From the NCBI GenBank assembly GCA_001002765.1, contig LCMS01000004.1:31158-68774 (forward strand): a DNA stretch of 37,617 bases, written 5' to 3'. The notes below the pieces were generated by a model. That model did not search any database, was not told the origin of the DNA, and saw only the letters and a program-made list of their open reading frames with translations. Both the position numbers and the translations under genes were made by a program. Positions 8,427-16,873 of the stretch are shown here, piece by piece (positions within the stretch are counted from its first letter, which is position 1; each line of letters opens with the position of its first letter). This DNA comes from Candidatus Uhrbacteria bacterium GW2011_GWE2_46_68. Lineage in GTDB: Bacteria > Patescibacteriota > Patescibacteriia > UBA9934 > GWF2-40-263.

Positions 8427-9365
8427 ATGCATACCTATGTGGTCATGGGAGTTGTTTTTTCTCTTCTTGCATTGGTGTTTTGGGGGGTGGGAGATTTTTT
8501 GATTCAGAAAACAACGCGTCTGGTGGGAAGCTGGAAAGCGGTTTTTTATATCGGAGTCACGGGAAGCGTCATTTTATTTCCCTTTGTGATAGGGCAGTTT
8601 CGTTTTTTATCCTGGTCTGAAATCGGTCTTTTATTATTTTTTTCCGTTCTTACCTTAGTCGCTTCCATTTTTGACTTCGAAGCTCTTCGCAAAGGGAAGA
8701 TGGCCGTGGTCGAGCCGATCATCGGTCTTGAGCTTCCCATCACGATCGCCCTTAGTGTTATCATTCGCGGAGAAGATCTTTCTTTTTTTCAGGCGTTTCT
8801 TATGGCCGTGGTGTTTGTCGGTATCGTGTTTGTCACTACATCCAAACGCGTGAGTCGTCGATCTGTTCATGCACAAGAACTCAATCATTCAAACGCCGAA
8901 TCAAGACGTGTATACATTTTTGAAAAGGGAGTTTTATTTGCGATTGTCGGTGCACTGGGCATGTCGGGAATCAACTTTGTAGTGGGGGTGGGAAGTCAAG
9001 ACATTTCCCCCACAATGACCATTTGGTTTATTGATACTTTTCTTGCCGTTTTTTCCTTTTTATATTTTGTCATGAAGGGGAATGGAGAATGGAAAAATCT
9101 TTGGTCTGACATCAGACGTCATCCGCGTATCATCCTTCTTCAAGGCATTTTGGATAATGCGGCATGGTTTACCTATGGCGTGGCCACGACTTGGGTGTCC
9201 ATTTCTATCGCCATTACCGTGAGCCAAGGATATATTGTGTTAGCGGTTCTTCTGGGTCTTATTTTGAATCATGAGAAAATCACATTTTTACAAAAAGTAG
9301 GCATTGGACTTTCCTTGGGAGGCATTCTTATTCTTTCTGCCCTTGTAGCTGATCATTTTATTTAA
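8427..9365 (+). CDS. DMT/EamA-like membrane transporter
   Basis: 312 residues with about ten hydrophobic segments arranged as two five-helix halves, the layout of the drug/metabolite transporter (EamA) superfamily. The first half holds the GKMAVVEPIIGLELPIT segment and the second ends with NHEKITFLQKVGIGLSLGG, both typical of EamA repeats. A short charged loop near residues 143-160 separates the halves. The substrate cannot be predicted. It starts a plus-strand run with the cation antiporter, dnaG and rpoD, and its stop is one base before the next ATG, which suggests translational coupling. Confidence 0.75.
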   Translation: MHTYVVMGVVFSLLALVFWGVGDFLIQKTTRLVGSWKAVFYIGVTGSVILFPFVIGQFRFLSWSEIGLLLFFSVLTLVASIFDFEALRKGKMAVVEPIIGLELPITIALSVIIRGEDLSFFQAFLMAVVFVGIVFVTTSKRVSRRSVHAQELNHSNAESRRVYIFEKGVLFAIVGALGMSGINFVVGVGSQDISPTMTIWFIDTFLAVFSFLYFVMKGNGEWKNLWSDIRRHPRIILLQGILDNAAWFTYGVATTWVSISIAITVSQGYIVLAVLLGLILNHEKITFLQKVGIGLSLGGILILSALVADHFI

Positions 9366-9366
9366 T

Positions 9367-10326
9367 ATGTCATCTTTTCTTGCCGGCATTTTTCTTTTTT
9401 TCGGATGTCTCCTTTTATACAAGGGAGCGGATTTTTTCGTCCAAGGATCCGTGTCTTTTGCGCGACGCTTACACATTCCTCCTTTTTTGATCGGACTTAC
9501 CTTGGTAGCCATGGGCACATCAGCTCCAGAACTTTTTGTAAATATAACAGCCGCTTTTCAAGGAGCTTCTGATCTATCCATTGCCAATATTCTGGGGAGC
9601 AATCTCGTGAACATTGCGCTTGGACTCGGTCTTGCGGCGATCATTGTTCCCGTTACATTGCACAAAGCCACCATTTGGAAAGAAATTCCTTTCACATTTT
9701 TAGCGACGATTTTTCTCATTGCTTTTGCTGTAGATATTCCTTTTGATCACACTATGGGTTTGTTAGGTCGTGTTGACGCCCTTCTCCTTCTCTTGGGATT
9801 TGTCGTTTTTTTGATATATGCGATCAAAACCGTAGAGAAAAAAGAATCACCTCAGTATGAAACTGATGTAGTATCTCTTCCTCTTTCTTTCTGTTATGTT
9901 TTTGGCGGTTTGTCAGCTTTGGGTTTCGGAGGATATCTGACCGTACAAGGCGCTGTGTCTTTCGCAGAAATGTTGGGAGTGACGGAACGAATCATTGGGC
10001 TCACGGTTGTGGCGATCGGGACATCTCTTCCTGAAATTATGACCACGGTGGTCGCAGCCTTACGACGTCAAACCGATATAGCTGTAGGAAATATTGTCGG
10101 TTCAAATATCTTTAACATCCTTTGCATTTTAGGTCTCACCGCTTTTATTCGCCCCGTGGTCATTTCAAGCAATATCTTTTTTGATATTTTTATTGTGTTG
10201 TTTGCCACCTTTCTTCTTTTTATTTTCATGTTTATCGGGAAACGGCACACTCTTGAACGTTCTCAAGGTTGGATATTTGTTCTAGGGTACTTGGGGTACC
10301 TCGTGTATATTGTTTTTAAAGGATAA
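9367..10326 (+). CDS. Calcium/sodium antiporter, CaCA family (YrbG-like)
   Basis: 319 residues, about ten membrane helices. It has both hallmark alpha-repeats of the cation/Ca2+ exchanger family: GTSAPELFVN near residue 50 followed by GSNLVNIALG, and GTSLPEIMTT near residue 218 followed by GSNIFNILCI. The glutamates in these repeats bind the transported cation. The length and two-repeat layout match bacterial YrbG-type exchangers, which use a sodium or proton gradient to export calcium from the cytoplasm. It starts one base after the DMT transporter stop and ends 22 bases before dnaG. Ion preference is not readable from the sequence. Confidence 0.88.
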   Translation: MSSFLAGIFLFFGCLLLYKGADFFVQGSVSFARRLHIPPFLIGLTLVAMGTSAPELFVNITAAFQGASDLSIANILGSNLVNIALGLGLAAIIVPVTLHKATIWKEIPFTFLATIFLIAFAVDIPFDHTMGLLGRVDALLLLLGFVVFLIYAIKTVEKKESPQYETDVVSLPLSFCYVFGGLSALGFGGYLTVQGAVSFAEMLGVTERIIGLTVVAIGTSLPEIMTTVVAALRRQTDIAVGNIVGSNIFNILCILGLTAFIRPVVISSNIFFDIFIVLFATFLLFIFMFIGKRHTLERSQGWIFVLGYLGYLVYIVFKG

Positions 10327-10348
10327 AGATCGTGACAAAATTTTTTCT

Positions 10349-12130
10349 ATGGAACCTAAGGATGAAATCAAACAAAAATTGGATGTAGCCGAAGTCATTC
10401 GGGAATATTTGGAGTTAAAACCTGCAGGTGGAGGGAGTTTTAAGGCTGTGTGTCCGTTTCATCAGGAAAAAACCCCTTCGTTTTATGTGTCGAGCGAAAA
10501 GCAAATTTGGCATTGTTTTGGCTGTGGGGAAGGCGGTGATATATTTGCGTTTGTCATGAAAATGGAAGGGCTTGATTTCCCCGAGGCTTTGCGACATTTG
10601 GGGAAAAAGGCCGGAGTGGAGATAAAACGATTTTCGACCGAGCAAAGTCAGGAAAAATATCGTCTGGCCGAGATCAATCGTTTGGCCGCGGCGTTTTATC
10701 GCAAAGTGCTCGAAGATGCACCGCGTGCTGAGGCAGCGCGCGCCTATCTGGAGAAGCGCGGGATTGATGCGAAGCTGCGAGAATTGTTTGGGATAGGATT
10801 TGCGCTGGACGCTTGGGATACCCTTGCCCTTTTTTTGGAAAAGCGCGGGTTTGCTTCTCATGAATGTCAAAAAGCCGGACTTCTTCTTCCGAGGAAAACC
10901 GGGTCTGGCATGATTGATCGTTTCCGTGCACGCGTCATGATCCCACTCCGCGATCAACACGGGAATGTCGTGGGATTTACCGGACGCGTCCTTCCCGGAT
11001 CTGATGACCAAGGCCCAAAATACATGAATTCTCCAGAAACCCCGCTCTATCACAAAAGCGATTTGTTGTTTGGACTTGATCTTGCAAAAAAAGCGATTCG
11101 TGAGGAAAAGTCTGTCATTATTGTTGAGGGGAATCTTGATGTCGTGGCTTCGCATAAGGCGGGAGTCGAGCATGTGGTGGCAAGCTCGGGCACAGCTCTT
11201 ACCGAGTCTCAGCTCACGCAGCTTAAACGTTTTACCCATACGATTATTTTTTCTTTTGATGCGGATGCTGCGGGGTTGGAAGCGGCGCGGCGTGGTATGC
11301 GGTTGGCACGATCACTGGGTCTTGATGTCCGTGTTGCCGCGCTACCGTCGTCCTATAAAGATCCCGACGAGCTCGTACAAAAAGAGCCCGAGTGCTGGAA
11401 GGAAGTAGTGCGAAAAACTGTTCCCTCCATGCAATTTTTGATTGAGAAGATGACGGCGGGAAAAGATTTGCGTCAAGTGGATGATAAGAGAATCGTCGCA
11501 GCTGCTTTACTTCCCGAGCTTATGGACCTTCAAGATGTGGTGGAACGTGAACATTGGTTGCGCATCATCGCAGACCTTTTGCAAACGGACATGGATGTGT
11601 TGAGATCGAGTTTAAAACCCTCCATCTCTACAGCAACTTCTGCACCGCAAAAATCTCCGACTCCGGAAAAGAAAATTTTTTCCAAGGAAGAAAAAGCTTC
11701 CATGTTATTGATCGGTTGTGGCGTGTTGGACGGTGCTTGGATGGAGCGGATGATCACCCTTTTTAATCCAGAAGAATTGGTGCCAATCGAAGCACAAATG
11801 CTTTACAGAATTCTTGCAAACTCGTATCATAAAGCCCAGCCACTTGCGCAACAAACATTTTTTGAGCGACTCCGTGAGGAACTCGGTGCGACGGCAGAGG
11901 GAAAGGAATTGATTCCTCTTCTCGATGCGTCAACATTAAGCGCTGAACAGTTCCTCCACACATTGTCGCCCCAACAGGCGCAGGCACAATTAGACCTTCT
12001 CGTGCACATGCTGCATGAGTTTTATCATAAAGTGCAAACGCGCGCGTTTGTCGCTCAATTGCGACAAGCCGAGCAGGCAGGGGATACGGCACAAGTGGAA
12101 AAAATCTTGCGCCAGTTTCCCGAGGCCTAA
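10349..12130 (+). CDS. dnaG: DNA primase
   Basis: 593 residues from the ATG at 10349; an upstream in-frame start would add 13 residues unlike other DnaG proteins. The N-terminal CHC2 zinc finger is visible as C35-P-F-H38 and C56-F-G-C59. The TOPRIM catalytic core follows, with the metal-binding glutamate in IIVEGNLDVV (about residue 255) and the DxD-type FSFDADAAG (about residue 305). The C-terminal region is helical, as expected for the helicase-interacting domain. It makes RNA primers for replication. The order dnaG-rpoD is the core of the macromolecular synthesis operon; rpsU, the usual first gene, is absent here and two transporter genes stand in its place. Confidence 0.97.
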   Translation: MEPKDEIKQKLDVAEVIREYLELKPAGGGSFKAVCPFHQEKTPSFYVSSEKQIWHCFGCGEGGDIFAFVMKMEGLDFPEALRHLGKKAGVEIKRFSTEQSQEKYRLAEINRLAAAFYRKVLEDAPRAEAARAYLEKRGIDAKLRELFGIGFALDAWDTLALFLEKRGFASHECQKAGLLLPRKTGSGMIDRFRARVMIPLRDQHGNVVGFTGRVLPGSDDQGPKYMNSPETPLYHKSDLLFGLDLAKKAIREEKSVIIVEGNLDVVASHKAGVEHVVASSGTALTESQLTQLKRFTHTIIFSFDADAAGLEAARRGMRLARSLGLDVRVAALPSSYKDPDELVQKEPECWKEVVRKTVPSMQFLIEKMTAGKDLRQVDDKRIVAAALLPELMDLQDVVEREHWLRIIADLLQTDMDVLRSSLKPSISTATSAPQKSPTPEKKIFSKEEKASMLLIGCGVLDGAWMERMITLFNPEELVPIEAQMLYRILANSYHKAQPLAQQTFFERLREELGATAEGKELIPLLDASTLSAEQFLHTLSPQQAQAQLDLLVHMLHEFYHKVQTRAFVAQLRQAEQAGDTAQVEKILRQFPEA

Positions 12131-12179
12131 TTTCTTTTCCTGACGTTTTGAAAACGCAGGAGAGGACCCTTTTTTTTGT

Positions 12180-13436
12180 ATGACGAAAAAGCCTGTCAAG
12201 AAATTTGTGAAGCCACCAAAAAAGGTGGTGCAAAAAAAGATTGTGAGGAAAATCAAACCCCCTCTTCCCATAAAGCCTTTTCCCACAAAAAGAAAAAAGG
12301 CCGGAGTGAAGTTTAAAGTCGAACCCGAGCGTTCCGCTTATGCCAAAGCGCGCGCTCCTTCCGAGCAAGATATCGAAAAATTATTGCGTAAAGGCATGTC
12401 GCGAGGATTCATCACCGAAAACGAAATCCTTTTTACCTTTTCCGATCTGGAGGATTATCTTCCTTTGTATGAAGATTTGCTCGATCGCCTGGAAGAAAAG
12501 GGGATACATTTAATCGAAATGAAGGAAGGTATTTTAGGGCAAGAGAGTGATCGTGATACCGTGTTTGAAAAAATTCGAGTGACGCATGAGAAAAAATCCG
12601 AACTCATGGAGATCACTCAAGATTCGATTCAGATGTATTTGCGAGAGATTGGAAAAATTCCTTTGCTCAATGGGGAGCAGGAAGTCGCGTTATCAAAACG
12701 CAAAGAGCGCAACGATAAGGAAGCCGAACGTCGTTTAATCGAAGCAAACCTGCGTTTGGTCGTGTCCATTGCCAAAAAGTTTGTGGGAAAGCAAATGTCT
12801 TTGTTGGATTTGATTCAAGAGGGCAATGTGGGATTATTTCGCGCTGTCAAAAAATTTGAATATCGCAAAGGATATAAGTTTTCCACATATGCAACGTGGT
12901 GGATTCGTCAGGCGATTACTCGCGCCCTTGCCGATCAATCACGCACCATTCGCATTCCCGTACACATGGTGGAAACGATCAATCGGTTTCAACAAATTGA
13001 GCGACAACTCATCCAAGATTTGGGACGCGAACCTTTACCCGAGGAGATTGCCGCGGAAATGGGGGAGCCGGTTGAAAAGGTGCGACATATCCGCAAGATT
13101 TCCCAAGATACGGTGTCGCTTGAAACGTCGGTGGGAGATGATGATGAGGATTCCAAACTTGAGGATTTTATCGAGGACGTGAAGACAATTTCGCCTGACC
13201 GTGCGGCCGCGCGAGAATTGCTGCGAGACTACGTGAAATCCGCCATGAGGGATTTGACTCCGCGTGAACAAAAGATTTTGGAGCTGCGGTTTGGGCTTGT
13301 GGATGGAGTGACCCATACCCTTGAGGAAGTTGGAAAAGAGTTTGATGTGACGCGCGAGCGTATTCGTCAAATCGAGGCCAAGGCGCTTGAGAAAATTCAA
13401 GCCAATACGATTATCAACAAACTGCGAGATTACTAA
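12180..13436 (+). CDS. rpoD: Primary RNA polymerase sigma factor (sigma-70)
   Basis: 418 residues. After a lysine/proline-rich basic N-terminus (residues 1-45) come a small region 1.1-like segment (60-115), region 1.2 ([16 protein letters not shown], near 148), and region 2 with the -10-binding helix ([18 protein letters not shown], near 233). Region 3 follows, then region 4 with the -35-binding helix-turn-helix ([17 protein letters not shown]). It directs core polymerase to housekeeping promoters. The start is supported by AGGAGAGG about 13 bases upstream, and an open frame without another good start. It follows dnaG by 49 bases and ends at an intrinsic terminator. The basic extension is unusual; RpoD N-termini are commonly acidic. 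Confidence 0.97.
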   Translation: MTKKPVKKFVKPPKKVVQKKIVRKIKPPLPIKPFPTKRKKAGVKFKVEPERSAYAKARAPSEQDIEKLLRKGMSRGFITENEILFTFSDLEDYLPLYEDLLDRLEEKGIHLIEMKEGILGQESDRDTVFEKIRVTHEKKSELMEITQDSIQMYLREIGKIPLLNGEQEVALSKRKERNDKEAERRLIEANLRLVVSIAKKFVGKQMSLLDLIQEGNVGLFRAVKKFEYRKGYKFSTYATWWIRQAITRALADQSRTIRIPVHMVETINRFQQIERQLIQDLGREPLPEEIAAEMGEPVEKVRHIRKISQDTVSLETSVGDDDEDSKLEDFIEDVKTISPDRAAARELLRDYVKSAMRDLTPREQKILELRFGLVDGVTHTLEEVGKEFDVTRERIRQIEAKALEKIQANTIINKLRDY

Positions 13437-13438
13437 GC

Positions 13439-13477
13439 AACAAAAAAACGGGCGTGGAAGCGTCCGTTTTGCGTGAG
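13439..13477. terminator. rpoD terminator, copy 1 of a duplicated 39-bp sequence
   Basis: A stem of AAAACGGGCG with CGTCCGTTTT (one G-T pair), starting a few bases after the rpoD stop. A-run and T-run flank it on either side, so it can act in both directions. 36 of 39 bases are identical to 14407-14445 on the far side of the RAYT element. Confidence 0.8.
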
Positions 13478-13483
13478 TATATG

Positions 13484-14404
13484 GGGGCCAGGTCCGGACA
13501 TCGGACTTTTGGTATAATGAAATTATATGACAAGACCTCTTCGTATCGAATACCCTGGTGCTCTTTATCATGTGATGTCGCGTGGAAATGCACATCAAGA
13601 CATCTATTTTGATGATAAAGACCGTCGGAAGTTTTTAAAAAATTTAGAAGATTGTATTGAAACTCATCATTTGATTTGTCACGCTTATTGTCTCATGAAC
13701 AATCATTATCACCTTCTTCTTGAAACTCTTGAAGGCAATCTCTCCAAGGCCATGCGAGATATCAATGGCATTTATACTCAGGGATTTAATAAGAGACATG
13801 GACGTGTCGGTCACATCCTTCAAGGAAGATATAAGGCGTATCTTATTGAAAAAGAAACTTACTTGCTCGAAATTACAAGATATATTGTCCTTAATCCTGT
13901 CCGAGCAGGACTTGTAGGTCAACCGCATTTGTGGCGATGGAGTAGTTGTGGTGCGACCTCTGGTGTGTTAAAAGTTCCGAAGTGGCTTCACATAGATTGG
14001 GTGTTGAAGTTTTTTTCCGCTGATCGGGGTTGCGCACAAAAACTGTATCGACAGTTTGTAGAAAATGTCAGTGTTGGTAATCCTTATGAAAGTTTGAAAA
14101 AGGGAGTGATCCTTGGAAGTCCACAATTTGTGAACTGGATTTGGGAAAAAACCAATGGATCTGAAGATATGAAAGATATTCCCAGAACCGAAAGGGTTGT
14201 TGGCCGACCAACATTGGATGAACTTTTTGATGGAGTAGAAAATTTGGAAGAACGTAATGCTACCATTCAATTAGCGAGAAATAGGTGTAGATATCTGATC
14301 TCAGAGATTTCCAATCATTTGAACTTAGACCCTTCGACCGTCGGGAAAATTGCCTGCGGAAAATATCATAAAAGGTAAAAAGTCCGATGTCCGGACCTGA
14401 CCCC
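13484..14404 (+). mobile_element. RAYT element with 27-bp inverted ends
   Basis: The transposase gene is bounded by inverted repeats at 13484-13510 and 14378-14404 that match at 26 of 27 bases. Each end carries the small hairpin GTCCG/CGGAC. The left end runs directly into an extended -10 (TGGTATAAT, 13510-13518), so the promoter is inside the element. The right end begins in the last bases of the transposase stop codon region. The element is about 920 bp. The palindrome at 5405-5459 looks like a transposase-free relative. Confidence 0.85.
13527..14378 (+). CDS. REP-associated tyrosine transposase (Y1/HUH)
   Basis: 283 residues. The N-terminus (MTRPLRIEYPGALYHVMSRG) is the signature opening of RAYT/Y1 transposases. 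The HUH metal-binding motif is HYH at residues 60-62 (NNHYHLLLET), and the catalytic tyrosine is probably Y119 in RYIVLNPVRAGLV. The C-terminus (LNLDPSTVGKIACGKYHKR) looks like a DnaA-like or helix-turn-helix DNA-binding tail. RAYTs cut and rejoin single-stranded DNA at REP hairpins and are thought to mobilise REP/REPIN sequences. Key residues are intact and there is no frameshift, so the protein could be active. ATG is 9 bases after the -10 box, giving a leaderless transcript. Confidence 0.92.
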   Translation: MTRPLRIEYPGALYHVMSRGNAHQDIYFDDKDRRKFLKNLEDCIETHHLICHAYCLMNNHYHLLLETLEGNLSKAMRDINGIYTQGFNKRHGRVGHILQGRYKAYLIEKETYLLEITRYIVLNPVRAGLVGQPHLWRWSSCGATSGVLKVPKWLHIDWVLKFFSADRGCAQKLYRQFVENVSVGNPYESLKKGVILGSPQFVNWIWEKTNGSEDMKDIPRTERVVGRPTLDELFDGVENLEERNATIQLARNRCRYLISEISNHLNLDPSTVGKIACGKYHKR

Positions 14405-14406
14405 TG

Positions 14407-14445
14407 AACAAAAAAACGGGCGCGGGAGCGTCCGTTTTGCGTTAG
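14407..14445. terminator. Terminator of the lipoprotein gene, copy 2 of the 39-bp sequence
   Basis: Read on the minus strand, ACGGACGC pairs with GCGCCCGT, followed by a run of seven T. The stop codon of the lipoprotein gene (14442-14444) lies within the copy. It differs from the rpoD terminator copy at three of 39 positions, one of which keeps the stem wobble. Confidence 0.8.
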
Positions 14446-16487
14446 TGCTGATCGATTCGGATCTTGGCAGCCAGGAGAGGATCAGCTTCCTCCACCACAG
14501 GCATTATTTCTTGCATCAGTGCTTCGACATCCGGGAAGTTTGTGACTTCCCCTTTGCGATCCACAGGAAGAGATCGTTGCAGTTTTTCATTTTCTTTCCG
14601 TACCTGCTCGGGGAGTTCTAGAAGAGAGATCATCTGTCTCCGCCAGGAGTTTCTGCTCATCAAGATATCGTTTGCGCGATGCAAAATGGCTTCGTGAATC
14701 GTCGTCTGTCCGTCTTGAAGATGCATTCCACGACTCACAAGATCGTAGAGATACCCTGCCTCAACAGGTGTATCCGCGCGAAGGGAATTGAGCGCACAGG
14801 TATCCTTGCCGCTTACACGCAAGAGCCCCCAACAAATATTGGCCGCTTCTTCCATTTTGCCTTGTGTCAAGAGATCTTGTGCCTGCGCGATCAGGATCAT
14901 TTCTTCGGTGAGCGGATAGACCGGCCCCTCATATTCCACCTTCTGGATCTCGAGCTCTGCCCACAGTCGCAAGATGTCTTCTCTGGACAAGTGCCCGGAG
15001 CGATAGAAATCATTAAGATCAAAAGAGGCCATAGTGGATTTGTCCTCAAAGACAAGCGTAAGATTGCTTCCTCCGGAATATTCCGCAGTTCGATACCAGT
15101 CCACTGCTTCCAATGAGTTCGTTCCACCAAAGAGGCGTCCGACAAAATACTGTTCTGCCTGATTCAGATCCGGAGCATTCGGGTTTCCACCCGCGCCCAA
15201 GATTTTTTTGCCCACTTCGCGATCTTGCATGGAAAGCGCAGCAGGTTCTGTCCAATCTTTGCGGTTCAGGATTCCCAGATACGTTTGGATCAGGATCGGT
15301 CCGCCACTTTGCGCCACCTCGCGCAACAAGTTCCACATCAGATGCGCACGCTGCGGATATCCCACATCCCAAGAAAGCATATAGACATCCTGCGGCCCTT
15401 GCTCGACCATAGATTCAATGGGAATTGTTTGCTCTCGCGAAGGATCAAAATAAAGTGGGCGAAACCAGTCATTTACCCGATCGAGATAGGCGAGGGAAAG
15501 ATTCGGGTCTTTGGAAACCATGTTCCAAAATGCCACGGTTCCCACCATGGGAGTGATATTACATCCTTCAGCACACTCGACAGTCGCCACCACGTTGAGT
15601 CTGGGATTTTCGAGCATACGCGTGGCGTATTCCATGGCCTTGGCATGATCGGTTTTATCCTGCATGGCGATATAAGCGAGGATCAGATGATCATGATTTT
15701 GTGCCCCATCCTCATCCATGTAGTCATTGACAAAGTCCGGCAAGATCTCGGGGATGAGATCGGTTTCCCCGCATTGGATGGCCCAAGAAAGGGTTTCCCA
15801 TCCTGCATCGTAAAGTTTCCATTCCATTCGTTTGATGATGTGTTTGGCTGTGCCCGTATGATCGAGTTCAAAGGCATAGCGGATGAGGGTCTGAACGCGA
15901 GTTGTCTGATCGCTTTGCCGTAGGGTATCGACGACCGCATTCAACACATCAAAGTCTCCGAGCTCCACAGCCAAGCGACCCGCGGCCATCCATTCTTGTT
16001 CAGATTGGAGGGCAAGCATGCAACGCTTGGCGTCTTCATGATGCCCGAGGTTCATGTAGATTCGGCTTGCTTGCCATTCTTTATCTTGGGTTTCGAGATT
16101 TTGTGCTTCGGCTTGACTACCCATAACATCTTGATCTTGCCGATGATCTTCTTTTGGACACCAATTTTCATTTCCATTGTAAGAATGCAAAAAAGGATTT
16201 GTTGAACTGATGCCGTACAAGTCCGGGCCGATCAGAGTCTGGAGTGACGTATCATCAAATGTGAAAGAGGAAAGGAGTGCCAGGGAAGCGGATGGATCCG
16301 CAGGCTTGGGTTTTTTTGAGGCCAGGTCTCGTACCATCTCTTTCCACGTCTGGATGTCTTCCGTTGTAGACAGGGAGGTTTCTTGTACGACTTTGATCGG
16401 TTCAGGCGTGATAGTGAAAATGGGTTCTTCTTTTTTCTCGCAGGCACAGATCACGAGGACGAGAAGGGGGAGATGACTCAGTTTCAT
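14442..16487 (-). CDS. Putative lipoprotein with helical (TPR-like) repeats
   Basis: 681 residues from the ATG at 16487, chosen over an upstream ATG at 16535 because it has GGAG about ten bases ahead and directly starts a signal peptide, MKLSHLPLLVLVICACEKKE. Cleavage before the cysteine in VICAC fits a lipobox. The mature part starts with a disordered acidic/proline stretch, then helical segments of TPR/Sel1-like spacing (AKRCMLALQSEQEWMAAGRL, HAKAMEYATRMLENPR, YFVGRLFGGTNSLEAVDWY). It would be membrane-anchored and face outward, perhaps as a scaffold or protein-interaction platform. I cannot place it in a named family. It converges on the rpoD/RAYT unit. Confidence 0.7.
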   Translation of the reverse strand: MKLSHLPLLVLVICACEKKEEPIFTITPEPIKVVQETSLSTTEDIQTWKEMVRDLASKKPKPADPSASLALLSSFTFDDTSLQTLIGPDLYGISSTNPFLHSYNGNENWCPKEDHRQDQDVMGSQAEAQNLETQDKEWQASRIYMNLGHHEDAKRCMLALQSEQEWMAAGRLAVELGDFDVLNAVVDTLRQSDQTTRVQTLIRYAFELDHTGTAKHIIKRMEWKLYDAGWETLSWAIQCGETDLIPEILPDFVNDYMDEDGAQNHDHLILAYIAMQDKTDHAKAMEYATRMLENPRLNVVATVECAEGCNITPMVGTVAFWNMVSKDPNLSLAYLDRVNDWFRPLYFDPSREQTIPIESMVEQGPQDVYMLSWDVGYPQRAHLMWNLLREVAQSGGPILIQTYLGILNRKDWTEPAALSMQDREVGKKILGAGGNPNAPDLNQAEQYFVGRLFGGTNSLEAVDWYRTAEYSGGSNLTLVFEDKSTMASFDLNDFYRSGHLSREDILRLWAELEIQKVEYEGPVYPLTEEMILIAQAQDLLTQGKMEEAANICWGLLRVSGKDTCALNSLRADTPVEAGYLYDLVSRGMHLQDGQTTIHEAILHRANDILMSRNSWRRQMISLLELPEQVRKENEKLQRSLPVDRKGEVTNFPDVEALMQEIMPVVEEADPLLAAKIRIDQH

Positions 16488-16535
16488 GGGGTTAGTCTCC
16501 GTTTGAGAAGTTTTGCGTTTTTTTGGAAAGGGCAT

Positions 16536-16873
16536 TTCTTTGAAGGGTGGAAACCCTCCTCTTACCAGAGGAGAGTGACCCTATAAAGCCATAAAACATA
16601 GCCAAAAATAGGGGAAAAGTCCAGCCCTGGATTGACAAAATGCCTATTTTCTGGTATTTTTTATGGTTATTTTTGTGGATTTTTGCATTCCCGCCATCCC
16701 CGCGGAGACGGGGATCCAGCGTTTTCAGAACCCTGCGCCATGAAGGAACAGAAGACTTTCTGCCTCTTCATCGCGCCGGATTCAAAAGGGGTTACCCTAC
16801 GATCCCGGTGTGAGATAAGCACGTTCTCTACAACTTCACGTTCACAAACTTTCTTTCCAAGGAGAACAGCATC
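16536..16873. promoter_or_regulatory. Divergent upstream region with a strong plus-strand promoter
   Basis: For the GC-rich gene there is TTGACA (16632-16637), a 17-base spacer and TATTTT (16655-16660), implying a leader of about 205 bases. That leader contains a dyad, ATCCCCG-CGGAGA-CGGGGAT, set in a CATTCCCGCC...GGGGATCCAGCG sequence like dispersed intergenic repeats of many bacteria. Then comes AAGGAG nine bases before the ATG. On the other strand, the leader of the lipoprotein gene has a CTCCTCT-GGTA-AGAGGAG hairpin. I see no gene in this stretch. Confidence 0.5.

Noticed and set aside
10415-11239. 274-residue antisense frame in dnaG, and similar long frames opposite rpoD and the lipoprotein gene
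   Set aside because: They mirror well-identified genes, show no domain, and have no start signals.
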